From NCBI RefSeq assembly GCF_035083965.1, contig NC_089724.1:20850974-20914973 (forward strand): DNA of 64,000 nt. The letters run 5' to 3'. This DNA is from Branchiostoma lanceolatum (lineage: Eukaryota; Chordata; Leptocardii; Amphioxiformes; Branchiostomatidae). Shown one piece after another: positions 26,601 to 38,863 of the stretch. The notes under the pieces were generated by a model, which had not been told where the DNA came from, searched no databases, and saw only the letters and a program-made list of their open reading frames with translations. The position numbers and the translations under genes are program-made. Position 1 is the first letter of the stretch, and every line of letters starts with the position of its first letter.

Positions 26601-29600
26601 TTTTTTCAATGGTACACACCCCCAACATTCTATGAGGGAATAGTAATATACATGATGATGCCATTGTACAAATGGCAGTGAGTGCCGTATATGCAAGTTG
26701 TATGTGACACATGTTCATTGCTACATGGTTATGCGATTTGTATCTATATTGTGTGTATACTAATTGTTTGCACTGTGGTTATGTAAGCTGATGCATGCAT
26801 TGTTTACTTTAGGAGTATCAGTTGCTTTAGGTCTTTAATTTGACACCAGAGTTTGGTGTTATTATGTAAACTATTGCCGCTGGAATAATCAATTATCTAA
26901 TTAACCTGTGTGAGGCATTAATTAATCCTTTTTGTTTTACGAATACACTGACTCAGTCTGTGTGCCAGTGTGAAATCATAACCTAAACTACAGAGGCAGG
27001 AATGTCACCATTAGTGTTAGTCATTTTATATTCCTGTCATAACAGCCGCCTCAAATTCCAAACTGTGTTTTATTGATTTGAACTACTGTAAATGCAGAAA
27101 TGTGGTTTTATGTTCATGGTTTTCATTGTAAGCTCTTTACCTACGAACTTGAGTTAAAACCACCACAAACGTTTTTGCCCTCCTACCCTCTATTTATTGT
27201 TTAAAACGCGAAAACCACCGCAAACCTTCCATTTTCTCCCTACCGCGAAATTAAAACCACAGGAACTTGAATGCATTTACAGTAGTATGCAGGACAGGAC
27301 ACCTCCGAGCTCAGATTATGTCATTTGAACAACAACTTGTTGACAAGATCAACCTCCTTGACAAGATAAATTGCTCCAATGGTATCAATGTTACCATACG
27401 TAATACAGTACATTATTTTAGTGTTCAACAGTACTTTGGATACCTCATACAGGGTTTGTAGTACATGTACCTTTAAGTTATTGTCAAGAACCAGTCTCAA
27501 GTCAACAAAAAGCCAAGAGTACAACGAATGCAAGCAAATCTCGCTTCCTACAAATTTGATCTCCTGACCACAAAAAACATGGTGCATAACCTACACAAAG
27601 TAAACTGATCAACTAGTAAAAAATTTCAATACCTGGTGCTTTGTGATAACTACACCATGTACATTGAGTAGTATTGGTTGTCATATACAAGTTAGCATTT
27701 TACCTACCATTCATATATTACTAGTACCTACCTAGAAAATCTTGAGTGAGATTGTTCTCTTCAATGTACTGTATTTTAAACTCAACAGGAGTCAGGCTAC
27801 TGATCTGCCGGTGTGCTTTACAGTCTGGACTGTATGGAGATGATGCCAACAAACCACCACTTTATAACCAGCTCTGACAGGCATGACGTAGGAAACTACC
27901 TGATGTATGAAATCCTTACAGGTGAAGATGTGCACAGGGGAATATTCCTAATTGAGTGGGTGTGAGAGGTTCTTACGTACACAATACCAAATATGGAAAA
28001 CCTTGTCTACATGTACTTGTTAGCCTTCCTCAGCTTGACTAATGTCCAGTATCTAAACCAAGGTAACATCAAATTGGCAAGTGGGTTACATATTAGATCT
28101 ATGTATTGTATGACCAAAAATAGATGTGGCTTTGCTCTACAGTTGTCAATCCACAATACCAGTCCTTATATGGATGAGTAGATATGATATTAGTTTTTGG
28201 GATACTTGGCAGGGATATGGATACAGGTGCATTGTGTGCAACATCACAATACTGCCAGGCATACAAAACATCAAGATCCAAGCATACATAAGGGCTTACC
28301 GATCCAAGAAAATAACAATCTCAGGCCAAAACAGAGCAGTTTGAACTAAGACGCCACTCTTTCTCAGACTCAATTAGTGATGGCATTCAATAGAATTTCA
28401 TCTCAATAAGCATTGTATATAATCATTTATATAAATTCAAGATTCTGCATGGTTGTATGAAAATTCCAATTTCTACATCTTGATTTACACCTCAGGATGT
28501 ACATGATTGATATACTTCACAAGGCAACTGCAGGGTTCCAGGATATCAGGCTGTCATTTTGGGTCACAGGGCATTCCAGTGCTGCTTGATTGTTCAGGTG
28601 CAGCCAGCAGGTTAGAGCAAGATGTACAATGTACATGTAGAAGTGTAAATTCTATCTTGTCCTTACACACTGCAGACATAGACAATACATCTTCACTCTT
28701 GAGGATAAGAGCTGCAGATAGATGACAAAATTTCACACTGTGTTCTTTCAGAGGATAAACAAGACAACAGATACAATTCTGATTGAGACTTTGGGAAATT
28801 CTCAGGGCATGTTAATCTTTCCCTCACTCAGGTTATTCTTCTGGTTAAAAATGGCAACGATGCATGTACAATGTAACCCTCGAGTCAACACAGCCTATTC
28901 TCCAAGCAGAAGCTTTGATCAAGAGTTTTTAAAAAAATACCGGACAAAACTACCCCTCTCGATCGAAGCCTCTGCTTGGAGAATAAACACAGCCATCGTG
29001 ACAAACCATGTAATTAAGCTATCAGTACTGTAGTCCAACCCAAAATGTCCTCTCACTTGTCCAAGGTGAATAGCATTGGTCTTGATCTCAACAGGGACGA
29101 TAAGTGCTAGTATTGACCTCACTCAAGGTTGTCTCGCTGCTCTCCGGACTTTACATTGCAAATGGCAAAACAGGCCATAATATAAAGGCAGGTACAGGGC
29201 AGTCAATAAACACACTGACTTTCAATGTCGCCCACCTGAGATAGTAAAGGTGAAAAAGCTTTATAGTCATAGACATAACAACTCATAACAGCTTTACAGA
29301 AACTCAAACATAAGATACCATTCCAGTCAAAACTGTCTTTGGTGGTTTAGATACATTCATCATAGTATGTATGAGAATAAATGAGAAGTGGAGATCTGAT
29401 AACATGTGACCTGATAGATGGACTACAAAGCAAGAAGTATAGTATACAGAGTTATGCTGATTTCTGCCCACTGCACCTATATTTTGTCAATTTTCTTTTT
29501 TCAATGAAACTGCAATGAAGAAATGTTTTTTTCACATCATTATATATGTTGAAATGTCTTTCATTGTTTTTGTCCTATATTCTCAAAACTGTCTCCATAA

Positions 29601-32112
29601 ACTTCTTAAGTCTGTCCCTGAGAGTGTTGAAATCCGACATCTGACACCAAGTTACACCAGGAACACAGCCGACCACCGATTACAGATTACAGCTGAGGTG
29701 AGGGTCAAGGAAAGGACAAATGGAATGTTACAGACATTGGCGTAAAACCCAGGAGAGGCCCCAGCATAGCAACACATGCACAAGACGACAAGTAAATTCA
29801 TGCAAGTCACAAGTCAAAAAAGTGTACCAGAATCCGGACGCTGACTGATCAGCATTTATAACATGGATTAGTGAACACTTTTTCAAGCAGTATCAAATCA
29901 ATTAATCAACAGTTTTTGATGAATAAATAATGATACAGTTCTACCATTATACACTAGGGGGAGCTTTTCATATTTAGGTGTTCTTCCATCATCCCCCTTT
30001 CTGGGACCACCAGTATGATGCAATATCCAGGGGCTGCTTCTTCAACACTGTTTTTCCAACAGATCTAGCTGTTCATATTGCAATATGCTTCAAAGCTATC
30101 ACTGAAGATTCTATTAAATACAGAAAATATAAGGAAATAATTGCAAATGCACTTTCAGGTAAGTTCACAGTGATTAAATTTCGCGGTAGGGAGAAAATGA
30201 AGTGTTTGCGGTGGTTTTACTTCGCGGTTGACACAAGATGGTATGCGAGCAGAGGATTGAACAAGCATTTTCACAGTGGTTTTAAATTTGCAGTAAAGAG
30301 GTTCCTGCAAAAACTGCGAACAATAAACCATCCCAAATCTAAATGTATTTTCAGTTTCTTACAAAGTTCTGTCATTAAAAAAATTTAAAATGATTCTCAA
30401 AATGCGGGTCAAATTTTGGGCTTGTACCTGCATGTATATACAAACAACATGTGCCCTAAATCCCTGGTGCATACTAGTGAATCTGGGTCACACCTGACAG
30501 AAAGATTAGAAGTCTGTACAATGTACATCTGGGATAGACAGCCAACCCAGGATAATTTATACAGGGGATGGACCATCAGGGATGGTAGGGGAAGGGGAAC
30601 AGTATTGGCTCTTCTATTTTTTATTCACTACTTCATCTATGTGCCATACCTCAGGTTGAAGGTTCAGGCACAGGGATGTGTGTTTTATCTTGCTACAGGT
30701 GGCACAGATAGCTGCAAATGTGATTTTCTATCATTACGTTTTTTACTGCACAATCATCCTGAACCAACATTTCTTAAATTAGTTTTCACCTTACCTATGG
30801 CTAATTCCTCTTTCTAATGTTTATGACTTTGTCTAAAGCTTCAGATTTTTCCAATTTGTGTAAAAAAAATTAATACTACATGTACTAGTATATGTACATG
30901 TATGTAATGCATCTTCAAACAGATTTCATTTTTACATGGGAACCTTGCAATTATGCTTCCTGCTGATGCAATTCACTACAAACATGTTGCGGGGCCCCAA
31001 TTATTGACCAGCATTCATCTCACATGAGTCATGCATATTATTGAACACATGACCACACCTGTCACTGGACTGCAAAGCAAGATCAATACTTAGCCTTCTA
31101 CCTGCTGACTAACTTTAACCAATAGAGACTGGGGTACCAAATGGCTACCTCAGTGTGCTAAAGGTTAGAATATGATAACACACCTAGCAATTCAGCAGCA
31201 TGGAAACAAAAACTGCTCCTGTCATAAAACACCAATGCACCACCATGTAAGTGTATATTACAATGTATAGATCTATCATGATAGAACATTATAATCTTTA
31301 CCAAGATCTTTGTTTCCACAAATTATTCTTGTCATTTCCTCTATCTAAGGCTACAATGCCAGGAATGCTTCAAATAGAAAAATACAACAAATAATTTTTA
31401 ATAGAGGGTTGTCCTTCCTGAGGGTGGTAACTGGCAGTGTCAGAGGTCACCAGGTCATTGACCTAAATAAACTGTTACACAGAGGGCAATGTACATGTAC
31501 ACACACACATACTACACAAGAATATTTACATATATAAAGATTGTACATTGAACTTTAACCTGTTGCACTGCAGCACATGAGAATTGCTGTCAAAAAAGGG
31601 CAGACAATAATTCTCAACTTCTCAACACAACAACATGGGGCAGCAAACTGTCAACACTGTTCTGGAAACATTCAACAAAGCTTCAATCAGAAAATGACTG
31701 ATTGACTAGTATTACATACATCATATCCTACCCTGCATATATTATCATACACAATGTATATATAGAAATCTGTGTCACCATGTCCAAGTACAAACAAATA
31801 TACAAATTCTCTCACCTGGTCAGACACAGACTGCAGACACTGCACTGCTGCTGTTTTCTTCAGCTCCTCCTTGTCTACGCGCCCCTTCTTCTTGCCCTTG
31901 ACCTTCACGTACCCCATCTTCCGTCCGAAGCCGGTGCCCCCGTCGATGTCCACCTCGGCCATCTCGTCCACATCCTCCTGGAGCAGGATGCTGAGAATGT
32001 AGCGCGTGTAGATCATGGCGTCGATCCCGCGCATCTCCAGCTCCTGCCCCAGCCAGGACTGCACACCGCTCGTCTTCAGGGCCGTCAAGGCCGGCAGGAC
32101 CATGGTTTTCAT
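14695..32112 (-). CDS. KIAA0232: KIAA0232 homologue (eight coding exons)
   Basis: Homologue of human KIAA0232, a conserved protein of unknown molecular function. Coding exons, 5' to 3': 32112-31816, 23775-23709, 21185-21095, 20446-20294, 20156-17399, 17190-17052, 16713-16637, 14874-14695. Every junction is GT-AG with matching phase (0,1,2,2,0,1,0), giving 1,253 residues; I recall the human protein as about 1,400. Conserved blocks include WLGQELE and GIDAMIYTRYILSILL in exon 1, ESLVEELC.RLKELQ in exon 2, YYEAFPAL in exon 4, LWYTEPV, GGLYGQI, SSRTHFKPI and FEKSSQTS in exon 5. Most of the protein is Ser/Asp/Glu-rich and probably disordered. No signal peptide or membrane span is seen. The start is uncertain: an ATG at 32112 or 32103, and a longer N-terminus from an upstream exon is possible. 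Exons 6-8 rest on splice sites and frame, with only weak C-terminal similarity. The last intron holds a LINE insertion. Confidence 0.88.
15124..16600. mobile_element. Non-LTR retrotransposon (LINE) with inverted 5' part
   Basis: From about 15,900 down to 15,124 the minus strand encodes an uninterrupted reverse transcriptase segment with RQGCNLSP and YADDVV motifs. From about 15,900 to the stop near 16,445 the plus strand encodes the C-terminal LINE region, with a C-x2-C...H-x3-C zinc-knuckle-like cluster (CKFC...HFLCQC). A 3' UTR then runs to roughly 16,600. The two parts are head to head: the 5' portion is inverted relative to the 3' portion, the classic product of twin priming during LINE integration. 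Both frames are open, so the copy is young. The 5' end of the element (endonuclease) is missing. It lies in the last intron of the KIAA0232 homologue. The clade looks CR1/L2-like, but I cannot assign it. Confidence 0.85.
22890..24570. repeat. Pair of diverged direct repeats in an intron
   Basis: Two ~310-340-bp segments, about 22,890-23,230 and 24,260-24,570, are related. Both have a CCTAGGAAAAAA..TG..TTTC(C/T)G near-match, then CCCGACCAAC. Further on both have TTGATATAC..GTGCTTGT.CAATGT and GATG.GTTGAAAATA in the same order. This is either an old tandem/segmental duplication or two copies of one dispersed repeat within the second intron region of the KIAA0232 homologue. Confidence 0.5.
27084..27284. 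mobile_element. MITE with TACTGTAAATGCA terminal inverted repeats
   Basis: The ends are TACTGTAAATGCA and TGCATTTACAGTA, 201 bp apart. The interior is rich in AAAACCACCGCAAAC and CCTACCGCGAAAT words and has no coding capacity. A related, more diverged copy in opposite orientation lies near 30,144-30,355. It sits in the first intron of the KIAA0232 homologue. Confidence 0.7.
28896..28985. mobile_element. 90-bp inverted-repeat element, CTCCAAGCAGA type
   Basis: TATTCTCCAAGCAGA at the left end is matched by TCTGCTTGGAGAATA at the right end. The CTCCAAGCAGA terminus is shared with the larger hairpin at 32,897-33,082, so the two appear to belong to one family. It lies within an intron of the KIAA0232 homologue. 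Confidence 0.6.
30144..30355. mobile_element. Diverged second copy of the TACTGTAAATGCA MITE
   Basis: The segment TTTCGCGGTAGGGAGAAAAT, followed by a TTTGCGGTGGTTTT block, is the reverse complement of the interior of the element at 27,084-27,284. The termini (GCAAATGCA and AAATGTATTT) are eroded. This copy is inverted relative to the first. Confidence 0.5.
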
Positions 32113-32896
32113 TGGTCTCCGCACCGACCAGCCACCCAACGGCTCAAAGCACCCTACCCTCACACCACACCACCTCCCCCTAAGCCAGCATCGGCACAGC
32201 CATGGTGACAGAAAGGTTGCTACTTTCCACAACAGGAACAAATTTCAGGGGTTCTAAAGAGATGAACTAGTAGCAAACCACATGACAATGACATTGACAT
32301 CCATACTGGACAATGATAACATGAATGTGTGGTGAACTAACACTAACTGATGCAAGCTATGAGATATTCTGTAGTCCTCCCACTCAATATTCACTACAGT
32401 GAGGCGAGGGCTATATTTAGCACAGCCCTGCTGGTTGTGAGGTGGAGCAGGTGGTGGGACTGGCGCTGATCAGCCACCTGCACAGGGACAATAAACAGAT
32501 GACACAATGTTAGATAAAGATCAACAACATAATGGCATTGCTCTGCTGGCAAAAGTGTTACTTGTCCACATTTCAAGCACCATAGGGACTGTACATACAT
32601 TTGTGAATGTGAATTCAACTGCTAACATTCATTCAAACAACCAACTACTCATAGAGTCATATACTATTGGATACTATTTGAATTCTTCTTACAAATTTAT
32701 GTCACAGTAGATTGGAATTCAGGAGAATCTGGAATTCTCCTAGGAGAGATTGGAATTTCATATACATTACATATACTGTACCGAACTTCTGTTATGAAGT
32801 CACAGTATTCTCTTGACATGATTTACAAATGTCCACAGGTCTGAAGATTGGTCATTTAATCATTAATTACTACTGGATCAAATCCAGAGTACAAAT

Positions 32897-33082
32897 GTAC
32901 AAGGTTAGTCTCCAAGCAGAGAGTATCTTTTTGGGGCGTTTTTGTCAGCCTTTCTATTTTGTCAGGTTTCCATTTTGTCTATTTTGGCAGTATATAAAAT
33001 CAAACAAGAAAACCTGACAAACTAAAAAGGCTGACAAAAACGCCAAATAAAGATACTCTCTGCTTGGAAACTAACCTTGTAC
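32897..33082. mobile_element. 186-bp hairpin element, CTCCAAGCAGA type
   Basis: The arms begin GTACAAGGTTAGTCTCCAAG and end with the near-perfect reverse complement. Inner arm sequences such as GGCGTTTTTGTCAGCCTTT also pair. The CTCCAAGCAGAG motif links it to the shorter element at 28,896-28,985. It is non-coding. Confidence 0.65.
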
Positions 33083-35661
33083 ATTTCTCCAACCCCTATC
33101 ATATCCACCAGTCAATTGGGCTCCCAGCTGATCCCACGGTGACAAAAAAAGACTAACAAGTAATCTTCATATTGCTGCTACACAGGTGGACCCTTACAAC
33201 CACTGTTTACATAAGGCAGGTGGGTGGAAATGTCTCCTTCATGCTTCATTACAGACTTAAACCCTACTGTTGACAAGATAGCACCATGTAACAACCACTT
33301 CACATCAGTTTACTTGGAGAAAAGCCTATAATCTTTGTTGTACAACCATAGCACGATGATGAAATGATATTCTAATATAGGACAGTAACAGATGGAGCTG
33401 TTGTAACATTTAAACAGATCAAGGAGTTCCTATTCAATAGAACATCATTGGACAGATAAACAGTGGGCATCAGCTGGCTACTATGGGCAGCATGGGAGGT
33501 TTGAAGCCCTTGGGACCACTGTTTATAGGAAATGCATTAAACATGAACAAACAATGTGATGTATACACAAGCAAGCATGACAACAATCAAACAACAAAAC
33601 ACTTGAGGGTAAATCAAAACTCTGCAAATCCATGTAAGTGTTCAGCTCATGCTGTGGAGTCATCATTTCCTTCATTCAACAACATTCTATTGGAAAAAAG
33701 GAACAGGATTGGCTTAAAAGCAGGTGTCTATTCATAAAATGTAACTCATGTAATCAATTGACACAGTTCGAAAGAAGCATATTTTCTTCTTGAAGTTGAA
33801 GTTCTCCTACATCCTACATTGTATTTGTAAGTCCAATATACCACACAGTAACAACCCTCTAACTCCCATGTCTGCAGGAATATGTGCACCCAACCATGCA
33901 TATTTCATCTCTGAAGCAATTGATTGCATACTGCCCATTTACTGATGACACGTCAGCAGCTGATGCAAGAAGAAAAACTGATTGTTGGCCGGCCTGTTTG
34001 AATATTCATGATGTCAAAGCTGTCATCTGCAGGTGATGCCAACAAGCTTTTATGTAGGGAAGAAACTTCAAGTGTTCATCAGTACATACTCTCTGTCATT
34101 GAGGACTTCTAGGTGATAAATATTAACATTTCATAGGAACTAGAAATGATTCACACGAGGAAAAATTTGTACAACGTGCAGTGTGCAATAATACCAATAC
34201 ACTCAAGTCAAAATAATGGACAATTCAGTAGGGCCATTTGGCATGTCTATCAATTTGGCGATCAAATCTATTCCAAAGGCCCAATTGTGCAAGATATTTC
34301 ACTTGGAACAACAATTCAAGTTGGATCTATTCAGAGATTGAGGTTCCGGTTCCGAATTTATTTTGACCTAGTGGCCAAAGAGTCCCTAAAATCATAGGTT
34401 TTTTCTATAGTTTTGGCCTCGGAGTTTTCGGTTACTGATAATTATATTTCCCGAAAAGCCTTATCTTCGTAGCGTTTTACGGTTGCACAGTTTTTGTCGT
34501 TCGCGAAGTCTTCCTGGTATCAGTGCGCGATAACGGTAAGCGGCCTTGTCGTCTGATTACTAAAATTGTGCATTCTATGTGTGTTTTGCATGGTTTTGCG
34601 CCATCGGAGATTGCGGAAAATGTATCCTGAAACTTCTTTCACTTTTCTTCATTGCCGTGTCAGATATTATCCTAGGAAAACTCCGTGCAGTAGCACTGGA
34701 AAATTGCCCCAAAAACAGCAGTTTTGGGGTGAAAACTTGCTTTAAATGATGGTTTTCCCCCAAAATAATATTTCCACAGAAAATATCAACTGAGTCGGTC
34801 GGTCAGTGACAAGGTACCCCTATATCCCCTGGAAACATAATTGAATTGCCCTGAAAACGATGTTTGGAAAAGTGCTAGCGCCTTTCTGGGAACGAAACAG
34901 ATCAGCCCCGAATTGTAAAATAACAACTGCAAACCGAGACGTTGAAAGGAGCCTTACTAAGTTAGGAAACCATACCAGCATATCAAATCATAGTACTGGG
35001 CATCATTTCTCACGCTGTTTGAAAATACAGTATATCCCATGTCCCTTCAAAGATATCTTTCAGATCCTCATGACATTTGATTTTTAAGGACCACTACTAG
35101 TAACAGGTTTTGTACACAGAAACAGAAGTCTTGGAGAAGGCGTTTGAACTATGACACCAAGGTCAGCTACATTTCATATGCATAACATGCGTACAGTATT
35201 TTTATGTATACATGTAGTTTTGTGCTGACTGAGCTCCAGTGAGAGCAAATTTTATTACTTATTTATTTCTACTCTTGATTTCTACTTTCTATGTCTACAT
35301 GTTGACACCCTAGCTGACCGCTGTAACTTCTATCTTGATTCGATTATAATATTTAAATGGTGACATCTTCTCGGAACCCCAAAACTGATGCGAGTATGCG
35401 AAAAAAATTAAAGTTTGGCAAGTTGCTTTCGTTATGACATCTACACACTAGAAATCTAGTATTCGTTCTCTGATTTTTTTTTCTGTTTCTTCTCTCCTCT
35501 TGTACTGCCAAGCCCAATATGAATCGAATTGGGCATATATTTACGGCATATATTTGCTCATTTTTCAGCTGTAGGATTTATGGTATGGTAGAAAACGCTT
35601 TTTGTGGAAACAGATGAAAACTTATGCGTGTGCAGATATCATCCATACCATTGAATCAACA

Positions 35662-35727
35662 TGGCCTAACGGTACAATGATATGTAGCTAATAATTCGCC
35701 TAACGGTACAATTATATGTAGCTAATA
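35662..35727. repeat. ~37-bp tandem duplication
   Basis: Two adjacent copies of a GCCTAACGGTACAAT(G/T)ATATGTAGCTAATA unit. No function is apparent. Confidence 0.6.
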
Positions 35728-38578
35728 TACATCTATCACATGTATTTTCCTTGCTCATTTCTGAAGAGGATATGATTTCAAATATTTTGGTTCCTTTGCC
35801 TACAATTTAGGTTGTGTTGCGAGTTTCAAGGCAAGTCATGGCATCATCATGCCATATTCATAATCACATGGATTCTGCATAACCGGTCTAGACCAGTTAG
35901 TCAATAATTACCTCAGCTAAAAACAAGGCATGCAAATAACAAGGTGTGGGAGGGGGAGGGGTCATTACAAAGAATGCAAGCCTCCTGGACATCGTTTCTT
36001 TGACCACTGCGTAATTCAGACATCAACATGGTATTGCTTTCAGTTAAAACTAGTAAAAACCTTGTTTCAAATACAAAGATTCCTTGTTTTGTGAAGCATT
36101 ATAAGATGAGTTCATAGATTTTCAATCTACAGAACAAAGTCTACTGCTGTGTTTCATTTTGAATAGTTATGAACTGGATCTTATGAACTCCAGAGAAGCT
36201 CCTTGCTTCAACCAACTTTACCAAGGAGGTTAAATATGAATTGACCTCCTTACTTCAACACTATCAGGGGGACCATGACAAATTATCCTGAAAGAGATCC
36301 TTTGGGACACTGACCACTAGTAGATCCTGTGGGACAGGTTGTTAAAAGGATATGCAAATTTACTGGGTGTAACATGACTGGGGCACAGGCACCTGTGTAC
36401 CCTCACGTGTGAAGAGCATGCCCTTGCGTGTCAACTATACCATCAAGTCAATTAAAGCTAGAATTATGAAAGAAACATCGAAGAAAACTACGATCTCTGG
36501 GGATTTTCGGCCTGTACCCTGTGGGTGCCCAGGTATGGAGCGATGGCCAAATATGACGATGTTCTCCAGTGACTTCCAGAAAGGCAGATACTAAAAATTC
36601 TCACGTCAGCCGGCCGGCTTGCATGACCGACAACACACGTGATTTTTCTACACTGTGGCACATATTTTATAGTATATAGTCACAATGCAGACAAAATCCG
36701 AACATCAGTTGATAATTCATACTATAGAGATGAAACTAAACCGAATTTGGGGAAAAGAAACATCGCGAAGAAGAAAGAAGAACTGTTTTATTTTGTAAAC
36801 CGATCACACACTTCCCTGCGTACGTTCCGTTAGGTGGGAGGGGACGGTACCGCAAAATTTCCAGCAAAGTACCGAGACAAAACGACAACCATCGACAGAC
36901 ATCTACTTTGTATTGCATTAAGAACATCAATTGTTTCATCTCCGGACCAAAAATCGACCATGTGCACTTCAGTTGGACAGCTGTACTTCCGCATTCGCAC
37001 CCAAAAATTATGGTGGAACTGGAAGAAAAAAAATTATCGAAGACCTTGACAGGACACACACGACAAGCTCGCACACAACCGGTGTAAATCTGTAAATTAG
37101 GACCCAACAGACAAATGAGACAATATCTTGGGCACTTATTTGCGATAACATATTAGTTAACAGATATTCTCACCGAAAATGCAGCCTGTAGATCGATTTG
37201 ACTGCGATGCCTCAAATAGCGCAGAGGTGGAGGGGCAGACACCGCTGACCGCTCGTACGGCGCTACCCAAGATTCCAAACCGGGCCCGCCAAAAAAGGAC
37301 GTCTGTCCCCTAAAGGAGGCCAACAAAGTCCCTGCAAACCTAAGATGCTCCTAAAGCTGGCCTCATGGATCTTAGTTAAGCTGGAAGGCTAGGTTTGACA
37401 ACTCTGGCCTCCAGACAAACAGATGACTTTCAGCTTGTTCGACCCGAGCTGGTGGGACAGTGCTGTTTACTATTTGTTTGGGTGAAAGGGCCAGGATGGG
37501 ATAACCATCCGCACAAAGTAAATCCAAAACATTTTAGTTTTTCCTCCTAATGCTTTGCTGTTCTGTCACTGATACGATGTATTTCAAATCGTTTATATAT
37601 TTCTTATAGCTCATGAGTTGTGATAGATGGTATCAAAACATAATGAATAGAGCATTTTCGTTCCTTCAGACGCGGATCAATACAATGTAATTAATGTCCT
37701 CAGCAGCAACGGTCGCGATCTCGTGTCCAGGGTAATCAGCGGACATCTGGTACTCTCGTGCAAAGTTGAGAGGTTAAAAATTGGCGGGAAAGCACCACTG
37801 GCAGGATACTGCGCAATACTTCCCAAGTCGATGCAGTAAGCATCACTTGTAATTTATGCGTACTTGAAATACACAACAGACGTGACAAAATGAACGAAAG
37901 ACATCCGAAACCAGATACGTGTATCTGCTTCAATATTATCTACGTAGTATACAATATCCGTATTGGCGTAGCCGCACCGGTTGAAAATATACTGTGAATT
38001 ACGGGGTAACATTAACGTTAAAGACATATTTTTAGTAACTTGATTAAATCTATTTAAAGCTTGGTGGGTCATCCAAATGTAGGCAGGGTTTCAGGACCAT
38101 TCAGCGTCTGTCACGTTACTCACAGTGACGTTTTCTTCCCCTCTTTTCTCAGTTTCTATGTCCTCATCATGAGGAAAACTGCGGCCCGGAAAATTACGTC
38201 ACTAATCTCCCAGCCCCAGAAAAGGCCGGATCTGGATGCCAACTTGGATCGGAAGAGCGGGCCTCTTGATAAAGGATTTGTGGTTGACCTCGGACGGGAA
38301 GAACCGTTTAAGCTTTTTGCAATGTCACATGGGATATAGGAATAGGAGAAACCCTCAAAGACTAGAGGCTTAAAAGTAGAGATGAGTGCACTTTACCTGT
38401 AAACGCTGGAATAGACAATAACAAATAAAAAGACCATTACTGTTTGTCCTTGATTTACTTGTAAATACCCTCATCGTCGCTAGGAGCGTTGTTTATAAGT
38501 GAAGTCGACTAGTTTAGCAAATGTCGACAGCTTAGTTTTGAAGCTGGGAACATCGCGGCGCTTTAGACTGATATTGAG

Positions 38579-38586
38579 TATAAAAG
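38579..38586 (+). promoter_or_regulatory. Candidate TATA box of receptor gene A
   Basis: TATAAAAG lies 278 bp upstream of the start codon of receptor gene A, in an otherwise GC-mixed stretch. Position and sequence fit a TATA box with a ~250-nt 5' UTR, but no initiator is obvious, so this is tentative. Confidence 0.35.
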
Positions 38587-38863
38587 AGCAATTTAACGTT
38601 ATGCAAGGACTGTGACGTTATATAACGTTACATATCTACACAAGGTTGAGTTTTATCCAGTATTTCCATCAGACTCATCATGGAGAAATATCTTTGTTAT
38701 CAAGTCCCGCCCGACTTTGCAGTGGCACATATAGATATTGCACGGTGGGGTGACCAAATTTCCTGTTGTCGTTCTTTTCTGCGCGGCCGACATCTAAAGA
38801 CAAGATCTTCAAAAGAAAGTTCTCCACATGTAAGAACGGTTTTGGTCACTGAGTAGTCAGAGA

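Larger units (their letters stand above)
32113..38863. other. Intergenic region between KIAA0232 homologue and receptor array
   Basis: I see no convincing coding sequence. A CpG-richer zone at about 36,800-37,350 contains a minus-strand GTGAGA donor at 37,173, which could end a 5' non-coding exon of the KIAA0232 homologue. Near 35,662-35,727 a ~37-bp unit with GCCTAACGGTACAAT.ATATG is tandemly duplicated. At 38,180-38,336 a short plus-strand frame looks protein-like but has no splice support. The last ~300 bp should include the promoter of receptor gene A. Confidence 0.4.

Noticed and set aside
32113-32241. Extended N-terminus of the first KIAA0232 exon starting MFLLWK
   Set aside because: The upstream part lacks similarity to the family and probably represents 5' UTR or intron. 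Starts at 32,112 or 32,103 fit better, though the true start is unproven.
38180-38336. Short plus-strand frame with a VVDLGREEPFKLF segment, faintly like a discoidin (F5/8C) piece
   Set aside because: Only ~50 residues, with no tryptophan or cysteine pattern, no convincing splice sites and no partner exons.
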